NCBI RefSeq assembly: GCF_000003195.3
Contig: NC_012873.2
Coordinates: forward strand, 20,011,161 to 20,075,160
Direction of reading: 5' to 3'
Source: Sorghum bicolor
Taxonomy: Eukaryota; Streptophyta; Magnoliopsida; Poales; Poaceae
Length of the DNA: 64,000 nt
Shown here: piece by piece, positions 56,598-64,000 of the stretch
How positions within the stretch are numbered: position 1 is the first letter of the stretch
Layout of the letters: each line of letters begins with the position of its first letter
Program-made: the position numbers and the translations under genes
The notes under the pieces: generated by a model
What the model was told of the DNA's origin: nothing
The model's database searches: none
What the model saw: the letters and a program-made list of their open reading frames with translations, nothing else

Positions 56598-57829
56598 TGT
56601 TGACGGTCCTTAAGTACCAAATATAATCATCAAATAAATAAAAAAAAGGATCCAAATGCAACCAACACCCAGACTTAGGGTTTTATCTGACAAAATTCCA
56701 CGAGTTTTGGTGTTTGTCTATTTCTGCAGGGGGTTATCAAAAAATATGGAGGAAAGGCACACATGTCGGGTTTACATACAGATATTAACGTACCGTGCAA
56801 TTTTCTATCATCTAGAAGACTCTAGAAGCCACGGGAACGAACGGGAGGCCGAGCGGGCCTGGGGGCAGGGCGCTCGCCCTCCATCGTTGGGCGCCCGCCC
56901 AGGTGTATTAGCCAATCAGGCTCCACCTCATGAATTATGCTCCACCAACCTAAAGGATTAAGGAAAACCGTGCGATTAAGGTCAGTTTGATCCGACGGCC
57001 CAGATTCACTTGAGGGCACTATATATGCAGGCCCCCTGGCCCCTGGAGGAGAGCAATCCCATTATTCATTAGAATATTTTCCAGAGAGGATTCAGAGAGA
57101 GAGGTCCCTCTAGGGATCCAACCTCATAGGGCTTAGCATCCAATGTGAGAGTATAATTAGTTCTACTAGATTGAGAGAGATAGAGTGGAGGTGTAGATCG
57201 GAGGAAGCTCAGCCTGTCGGTGTCTACTCTGAGGTTGTACCTATGGGATCAAGTCTCCTAACCCGAGGCTTGCTCCTAGGATTCTTCAGTATTTCAACTT
57301 CTAAATTCTAGTAAGTTCTTTGTTGTTATTGTTCTTTGGTTTATGAGTTTACTTTAATCTCTTCCGGTTGAGTTTAGAGTAATCATTGCTAGCGTAAACG
57401 TGGTGTTTGGGCTAGGGTACTCATAGATATCCCCTGTCTAGCTAGACCGTGGTAGTAGTGAGGAACGTGACATTTCCGAGCTACCTTTGTATCCCACATT
57501 CCGTTAGCAGGATCGATAGAGTTTACAGGTGCGGGTCGAACATCCTTTGTGGTGTCTAGATTCCGTAAGCCTCCCCAATAGAATAGTATATCATCCTTAC
57601 CAAGGTTAGAACGAGAGTGCGGTTGTAGTCTTCTCTATACATCGCTCACATCGAATCACATTGTTTGTAGCCTGAAGGGTAGTAGCAATAGATTTGGTTA
57701 GTCAGATGCACGCTTTCTCCCAGTGGTAAAAATATAAATACGATACTCTGGATAACCTCCCGGGTGAAGTGCTCACCGATATCCGTGCGCTTGCGGATCA
57801 TTTCCCGATGGCGTTACCAAATATCAACA
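56598..57829 (+). mobile_element. Element G 5' LTR
   Basis: TGTTGACGGTCC...ATATCAACA, 1232 bp. GC boxes 56868-56879 (one base changed) and 56889-56900, TATATAT 57020-57026 after 119 bp, hairpin ATCCG-TGCGCTTG-CGGAT at 57781-57798, only 31 bp from the LTR end. Preceded by ATGGC. Its 5' half resembles E; its 3' half is different. Confidence 0.9.
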
Positions 57830-57837
57830 AGCATTTC

Positions 57838-57855
57838 TGGCGCCGTTGCTGGGGA
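57838..57855 (+). other. Element G primer-binding site, tRNA-Asp
   Basis: TGGCGCCGTTGCTGGGGA, one mismatch to the tRNA-Asp complement, 8 nt after the LTR. Confidence 0.85.
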
Positions 57856-57943
57856 GAAAGACGGTTTGCTGAGATAACTTTGAGTCTTGCTATTATCTTG
57901 TATTATACTTTTATTCTTTTATCTTTTTATTTTTTCCATCTTT

Positions 57944-58000
57944 ATGGATAACTCAAATTCCACACCTATTATTGAAATTTTTGCACCTTCGGAGACCAGC
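57944..58000 (+). pseudogene. Element G gag start, cut by element H
   Basis: ATG 57944 opens MDNSNSTPIIEIFAPSETS and is then interrupted at 58000 by the H LTR. Position after a primer site and leader suggests gag, but 19 residues are too few to assign a family. Confidence 0.55.
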
Positions 58001-61000
58001 TGTAACATCCACGATGTTACGGTTACTAAAATCCGGATCATGGCATCATCAGCATTGCACCGCATATTTGTTAAGCACACTTTGATGCATCACCTTCAAA
58101 TAAGTTTAATTTGGTTGAATGTGCTTAGGGAATTAAAGTGTGATTATCTTGTGTATCGATGCTTGTGTTGGTTGCTAAAACCGTAGGGTGGAAGTTTTCC
58201 GAAAGACTAGGGGGGGAAACCCTGATTTCCGAACCCTAGAATTGCCCCTTTTTGTGCAATTCAAAAACCAAGCAAAATTTGAGGATGAGTTCAAAACCAA
58301 AGTTGTAGATCTTGGCAAGATGTACAACTTTGGTGTTTTGAGTTTTTGAAGTTTCAATATAAAAATCAAAGTAATTTTGAAAATACAGATTTCCAAAAAG
58401 TGTCCCCTTTTCCAATTTGAACCTCCAATTCAAAATCCATTTGGAATTTTGAAAAGTGGTCAACATGAAAGTTGTGGAGCACAAAAAGTTGAAGAACTTT
58501 CATGTTATGAAAAATCAAAAGTAATTTTGGAAATTCTGATTTGTCCCCAATTCAAAAAATTGAATTTCCTTGAATTGGGATTTGAAATTCAAACTGTTTT
58601 GTCAAACTCATCTTGTTCCACTCAGAATTGGCTTTGGTTACCAAAAGAAGTTTTGAAGCTTATAAAATTTTGAACAACTTTTGTTTTGGCACAAAATTGA
58701 CTTCAGTTCAAATTTTGGAAGTAATTCAAAAAAAACAAAAACAAGTGGATAGGGCCTGCTACAGTAGAGACCCGATGAGGATCACCGGCTCCCTGTCCAG
58801 CACGGCTGCCGCGCGCGCAGCGCCGCGTGCGCGCGTGCAAGCACGCAGCCTGCCTGCTATCGTCGCCAGGCGACGTGGACGCCCCAGGCTCGCTCCCTTC
58901 TCCCCTTTGAGCACCAGCGTGGGCGCTGCCGCGCGTTTCCTCTGTCCTGAGCCAAAGAACCCCGATGAGCTTCTCTCTTTAATTCACCGCAACCAATCAT
59001 TCCCGAGCCAAATTGACCAGTCCATAGCATCCGCCACCTTCTTGCGAACCCAGTGCACCCCCGAGCTCACTCCCTAGTCCGCTCAATCGCCGGGGCACCT
59101 CTCTCTTCTCCAACTCCGGCCAGAACCGCCGCCGTGGAGCTCTTCCCGTGGCCACGGTGTTCCAGTCGGTATCATGCTTCTCTGGCAACTGTTTCAAGTT
59201 CTATTCGTGTTCTAGTAGCTCATGCGCTCGCTCTTTCTCACTGGACGCGAACAGGATCGCCGGAACAACCTCGCCGGAGCCGGAGCGCCCGCTCGACCGC
59301 ACGGCCAACGGTGCCAGAGCTTTCTACTGCTTCTCCCGCCGTGGTGACGTGAGCACCGTGCTCCTTAACCCTCCTTGAAGCTCCCTGTTCCGTTGGTTTA
59401 CGCTCTACCGAGCCCGGGTGACCGGTCCGTGGTCGGCCATGGCGGCCGCCCGCCTTTCGCGTGGCCGAGGTAGAAGAAGGAGGGTAGAGCATGAGTAGAA
59501 GGTGTCAACGGGGTCGCGAAGTCGAGGAGGAGCTGATGCGCACGCGCGCGGGGGCCGAGGACCTCGCTAACGGCCGCCGGAGCTACGGCAGTGCCGTCGC
59601 GCGTGAAGGAGGCGAAGGTGACAAGTGGGGTCTGCCTGTCAGCGGCTCGCAGAGGGGAGAGGAGTGGGAGCCTGACGAGCGGGACCCGCTCGTCAGTGAC
59701 CGCGCAGAGAGGAGGGCAACACGCGCAGTGTCCGCGTGGGCCGAGCGGGAGTGGGCCGGCCTGCGGGCCTTTTTGGCTGGGCCTCTCCCGGCTGCTTTTT
59801 GTTTTCTTTTTCCTTTTCAAGTTAAAAATGCTTTATGTTTGAAATTGAGTAGAAAATTGGTTACTGATTCAAAAATCAGGGAAGAATTTGTATGGGTTCC
59901 ATAAAATGAGTAGAGAACAGGAAAAATATTAGATTCTATTTTCAAGTAGTTTGCATGTCTATAAAAATTGGCTCTTTTAATTAGTAAATAAAGCTTCTAG
60001 GAATTTTAATAATTTATTAGTATGTCCAAAAATCACCAAAAATTGTGGGATGCCTCTGATTACTATTCCCTGGCTCCACACAAAATTTGGTGGCATTTGG
60101 ATAATGTTTGAATAAAATATTAATAAATCTTTATTTAGTAATTAAATAATAATTCTAGAATAATTACATAATAATTAGTTAATTGCTCAAGATTAGGATT
60201 TGAGTGATTTTGCGATTATGTGATGACCTGAGGTCATTAACCCTAATGACCTTTGGCATTTAATTATTGTTTGGCCTTAATGCTTAATTACTGTCATTAA
60301 TAATTAATTAAGGTAAAAAGGATTAATAATTAGTTAATTAAGGATAATAATGAATTAAGAGAAATTTTAATTTACTGATGCAACCTCTTGGGTAAAAATA
60401 CTAATATTTTAAACAACTTTATTTATTGTTTGTTCTGTATTGCACCGAGAAGGCAAGTTGTACTCGACTTGGTCCTTCTTGCATAATTGTCATACGCATA
60501 TCATGAGCATCCATCATTTTGCGTATAGTGCACGTGACCGAAGGAGCGACCGTTGAACCGAACCCCGAGGTCGGTGCTCCGTTCGAGGAAGTCGGATCCG
60601 AGACTTGGGAAGTCTCTGAGGGTCCCTCTCTGCCCTGCAACCAAGGCAAGCCCCGGATGCATTAACCCCTCCTTGAATGTTTTAAATCTTTTATCACTTA
60701 TGAATTGAAAATACTGCATTAGGTAGTTGAGAATTGGGTTAACCTACTTGTTGCATTTACTACCTTGATATTTGTTATCTTGTCCTTGGCACCTGTTTTG
60801 TTTTAAAACTGCGTAGTGATGCTTAGCCCTGCTACTAGATAGGTTTTCAAACAAGAAAGTTTGAAGGGTTGTTGTGAAATACACTTATGATCAATGATGT
60901 TTCAACTTGAGACTGGTCGGTGGACTTACTTTAAGAATGGAGTCTTAAAGTAGTGTCTCCAACTGTGTCGGTTAAGGACCGGTCAGTTGATGGCCTGCTG

Positions 61001-62256
61001 GGTTGAGAATTTATAGTACTAGCCACTTACCCTCGGTAAGCCCGATCTTGTGATCCCTCGACGCGAACAGCTACTCGCGCACTGGGCGTGGAGCGATGGC
61101 GAGAGTAGTGTGTACCCACCTTACGGATCTGAGACGACCGGAAAACATCTAGATCGGCTGTAGGATGGTGGGGTACTGTGCTCTCGGGTGCCGCGAACCT
61201 GGTCAAATTTGGGGAGAGCTTGATTTGGGTTGACATATGCAAGATTTGGTTCTACATATGTCGGGTGGCTAGGAACTCCAGCTAGATTGCTAAGCGATTC
61301 GAATCGTCGTTGCTCCCCGATTGGGAGACTCAATTCCTTCGACCCTCATCGTAGTTAATTATGCAACTAAGTGATAATATGAGAAAGGGGAAATGTCTCA
61401 TGAGATTCGGATCCCATTTCCCGGACTCAGAGTGACATGAAACTCTGGCCGTTGGATGTATAAAACTTTAAATTAGGACTAGGAACTCACAGACATGTCT
61501 GTGGGAGGCAACTAGATAGACTGTCTTCGAACTCCTCGGCCTCTTCGGGAGAGGAATTCGTGGGTAAAACCTGAAAGTAAGGATGCACTATTAGTAAGCT
61601 TTTTGGCAAAATACTTTAGCTCCTTGCTCAGCCACTCCTTGTCTACCCTAAGCCTACATCCCTAACTTCTCCTCTTTTCCACCGGGTAAGTCTTGTTGAG
61701 TACTCCCGTACTCAGGGTTTCAATACCCCTGTTGCAGGTGAAGCTCAGGAGCCGACTTGTTTCGGACCCTGTTGTGTGCCCGTCGTTGAGGTTGACGACG
61801 AAGAAGAGTGAGCGTGACCCATGGGCAGGGTCGGTAAATTTGTAATCAATGTACTAAAGTTTAAGTTGCTCCGCTGGACCTGGTTTTTAATAACAATCTG
61901 CTATTTGGAAGAACTCCTTTTGTAAACTAAGTTATGTAATACTTCCGCTGTTTTACTCTGAAATATTATTTTGGTCGTATGTCGTTTGAGATACTGCAAT
62001 GTCTTCGCAACGAATGATCCTGGCGTTAAGGTGGCCACTTGCTATCCTGTAAGGGCGAGAAGAAGAAGTTCTCGTTAATTGACCATCACCAGTGGTCAGA
62101 ACGAGCCTGCTTAGTACGCCACAGGTAGCAGTGGAATGAGCGTCCAGCGATGCTCATCGGACTTCTAAAGTGGGAGGATCCCCGGCATCACCGTCAGAGG
62201 TCCTTAGGACAATGACAGGTGTCGGTGGGCCCAAACACTTAGGAGGTTCTGCCACA
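58001..62256 (+). mobile_element. Element H 5' LTR, 4.26 kb
   Basis: TGTAACATCC...CTGCCACA. Parts: an AT-rich 5' portion with runs of similar phrases (CAAAGTTGTAGATCTTGG, CATGAAAGTTGTGGAGC; 58200-58750), a GC-rich block (58790-59790) with open frames on both strands that I do not accept as genes, an AT-rich block of TTAATTA repeats (60000-60400) and a mixed 3' part. The promoter position was not determined. Confidence 0.85.
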
Positions 62257-62258
62257 GC

Positions 62259-62270
62259 TGGTATCAGAGC
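62259..62270 (+). other. Element H primer-binding site, tRNA-iMet
   Basis: TGGTATCAGAGC, the perfect initiator-Met complement, two bases after the LTR end. Confidence 0.93.
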
Positions 62271-62628
62271 ATTCATTGTTAGGATGACTGCTGTACCTCT
62301 TGAAAAACTTCAAAATTCGTTTGGATCCAATACTATAAACTTGCCTACTTTGAGTCCAAGTGCTTTAGTCCTAACTTACCCCTGTCTGTAGGCTTTCTTA
62401 GAATTTTTGAAGTGGTATGGAGGAGCAACATAAATTATTGCTCTATGTTGTAAATTTTTGAGTAATAGCGTTGTGAATTGTTGTTAGGAATCGTAGGCTC
62501 GTGCATGCATCATGATGTATTAAGTGGTTAAGTTCCTTCCTCCTTGTTTGGGTTGGGTGAATAGAATCAATCCTATTCTTGCTAACCTTTAAGGTCTCTC
62601 TTACTAATCCAAACTTACCCTCTACAGG
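62271..62628 (+). other. Element H leader
   Basis: Untranslated leader between the primer site and the upstream ORF. It ends in a pyrimidine-rich stretch and CTCTACAG directly before ATG, which could be a splice acceptor. No gene seen. Confidence 0.5.
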
Positions 62629-63330
62629 ATGGCCCGTTGGAAACAGACCCCGCGCAAGAGGACAGGTCCAAAAGGGGTCCCCAGACATCAGTTGGCCCCG
62701 TGAAGCGATCAAGCAAGCAGTAGCCATTCACCGCCTCAGCAGGAGGTGGACAGGTTGTCCGCCGAGTTGACCGAAGTGATGAGAGAAAGGATGTACAACG
62801 TCATGGAGATCGGCGTACTTAAAGCTCAACTAGCCAAAGAAAAACAAGCTACCGAGAACTGTGAGGCCATGTTGTCCCGTATGGTGGAGGAGAGGAATGC
62901 CGCTATTGCCCGAGAAGAGGCCAGGAACACGCACAGGCACGAGCTGACTAGGATGAATGCGAAGCTGGGCAAGGCCACGTACCTTAAAGATCTGTACGTG
63001 AAGATGGTGGCCACGGTCACCGCACAGCGGGATGTCGCGTGGCAGCGAGAGGACCAGCTCCAATTGGAGAAGCTGGAGCTGGCACATCATTTAGACACCG
63101 TTAATGACTTGGTAATGCAATATCGTGATATTGCATTTGACCTATATCACCAGCTCCATCCACCTCCAGGTGAAGGAGAGATGGACACGGATGGGGAGTT
63201 GGCTAACGATGGGGAACCCGATCAAGGCCTCAGTGATGAAGAGGAGTCCGACCCCGATGATAACAATCCGGGGGGTAATCAGGATGATGGCAATGACGAC
63301 CCGGGCTACAGCTCTGGCCACACCGACTAG
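62629..63330 (+). pseudogene. Element H upstream ORF (ORF0-like), one premature stop
   Basis: ATG 62629 opens MARWKQTPRKRTGPKGVPRH, a basic start, then TGA at 62701-62703 where CGA (Arg) would fit. The same frame continues through a long coiled coil (about 62746-63150; VMRERMYNVMEIGVLKAQLA) and a very acidic tail (GELANDGEPDQGLSDEEESD) to TAG 63328-63330. An extra ORF between the 5' LTR and gag is, as I recall, reported for RIRE3/Tekay-type grass elements; its function is unknown. The CGA-to-TGA change fits CpG decay. Confidence 0.7.
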
Positions 63331-63544
63331 TTCGGTGAAGCCGCGGGCAACGTCGTTGTAGGATTCCTAGCTTAATGTAGTAGGGTCGGGTTTGTTATAT
63401 AAAGTTTTCTTTCAGTTTAAGAAGTTGTACTTTTTTGTTCCTAGTGTGTTGAACTGATGTTTAATAAATAAATGGAAGTATGTAAGATATGTTCTGAGTT
63501 ATGAAATTTCATTTGGTAACAAGTACCTATGACTCTTGTAGCAG
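63331..63544 (+). promoter_or_regulatory. Spacer between H ORF0 and gag with TATA-like motif
   Basis: TATATAAAG at 63396-63404 and a splice-acceptor-like CTTGTAGCAG directly before the gag ATG. Either could let gag be expressed apart from ORF0. No other feature. Confidence 0.35.
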
Positions 63545-64000
63545 ATGCCGATGCGTACACGAGGATCTGATGGAGCCGGGACATCTCAGGGAGGGGATGA
63601 TATCCCCAACCCTCTACCTGCTCCACCTTCTTTGGCTGATGCCATTGCTGTTCTTTTGAGTGCCACTACCGACAACGCTCGCTTGCTGCGCGAGTTAGCA
63701 CAACGTCAACCACACCCCGCCCCAAACTTCAGAGCACCGCACAATGGGGACGGAGAAGCTCGGTACGTGGACTTTACCGAGACAAGGCCTCCGGTATTCA
63801 CTAAGGCTGATGAGCCGTTAGAAGCGGATGACTGGCTCCGGACCATGGAGCACAAGTTTAGTCTGATTCAATGTTCAGAAACTCAGAAGCCCCTGTTCGC
63901 AGCTCAGCAGCTTCGGGGAGCTGCAGGTGCCTGGTGGGAGAACTTCCTAGCTATCCAAGCTTCGGGACACCAGGTTACCTGGACCGAGTTTAAGGACGCG
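63545..64000 (+). CDS. gag: Element H gag, N-terminal part (runs off window)
   Basis: ATG 63545 (MPMRTRGSDGAGTSQGGDD), open for 152 codons to the window edge. A Pro-rich N-terminus is followed by the retrotransposon gag domain (FTKADEPLEADDWLRTMEHK; AAQQLRGAAGAWWENFLA), the usual Retrotrans_gag pattern of plant chromoviruses. A second in-frame ATG lies two codons later. No defect in the visible part; zinc knuckle and pol would lie beyond the edge. Confidence 0.85.
   Translation, partial: MPMRTRGSDGAGTSQGGDDIPNPLPAPPSLADAIAVLLSATTDNARLLRELAQRQPHPAPNFRAPHNGDGEARYVDFTETRPPVFTKADEPLEADDWLRTMEHKFSLIQCSETQKPLFAAQQLRGAAGAWWENFLAIQASGHQVTWTEFKDA

Larger units (their letters stand above)
58001..64000 (+). 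mobile_element. Element H: long-LTR gypsy, Tekay/Del-like, partial
   Basis: TGTAACATCC start, a 4256-bp LTR, a perfect initiator-Met primer site, an extra ORF and then gag running off the window. TGTAAC LTR starts, iMet priming and this gag type fit the Tekay/Del (RIRE3-like) chromovirus branch. The 5-bp left flank is CCAGC; the right end lies outside. Confidence 0.85.

Noticed and set aside
58613..59904. Overlapping open frames in the GC-rich block of the H LTR as host genes
   Set aside because: Open on both strands because of GC richness, no recognisable domains, and the block lies wholly inside an LTR with defined ends.

Overview
The window is a retrotransposon nest from a plant nuclear genome, most likely a panicoid grass. 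The grounds are a Sirevirus-type copia element whose LTRs carry CACCGGAC/GTCCGGTG palindromes, Athila-like gypsy elements primed by tRNA-Asp, a gypsy element with 4.3-kb LTRs primed by initiator tRNA-Met, and a 5'-truncated L1 with a monocot-style 3' hairpin. I see no host gene, tRNA, rRNA or CRISPR array. Almost everything can be assigned to a transposon, often with exact ends and target-site duplications (TSDs).

Layout. Element A (1-10539, +) is a tandem gag-protease copy; its gag is split by a solo LTR (E1, 2892-4769), which holds a 553-bp foldback/MITE (3266-3818). Element F (+) appears at 10540-12226 and 25076-26129 (gag, protease, internal promoter); its protease is split by a Sirevirus (12227-25075). 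Element D (-) runs from its left LTR (26130-27646) through 29784, is cut by element C (29785-46938, TSD GTTCG), and resumes at 46939 to about 50540. There its gag breaks at an inversion-like junction followed by a plus-oriented 3' tail and LTR (to 56392). Element C is itself cut by element B (36968-45257, TSD ACTAG), the youngest and best preserved copy. The D-right LTR holds solo LTR E2 (52572-56077, TSD ATGGC), which holds the L1 (53765-55956). After about 205 unidentified bases come the 5' LTR and gag start of element G (56598-58000), cut by element H (58001 to beyond the window end).

How the parts work together. A, B, C, D and F are related Athila-like elements, and none has a visible reverse transcriptase or integrase. 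A/B encode Gag fused to TWO retropepsin domains; D/F encode Gag plus one retropepsin and, behind an internal promoter, an Athila-ORF1-like protein; C encodes Gag and the ORF1-like protein only. They must borrow polymerase and integrase in trans. Their coding parts differ but they share cis modules: a tRNA-Asp primer site, a polypurine tract preceded by a covarying hairpin, a covarying hairpin near the LTR 3' end, an array of AAGT-loop hairpins in the 3' tail, and a twin GC box (GGGCGCCCGCCC, 21-bp period) set exactly 119 bp upstream of the LTR TATA box. The twin box recurs 16 bp upstream of the internal TATA box in D and F. I regard this pol-less cohort and its shared cis code as the most interesting content.

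Decay. Most internal stops are TAG where the related copy or the context has glutamine CAG, as expected for C-to-T decay at methylated CHG sites. All counts and comparisons were made by eye.
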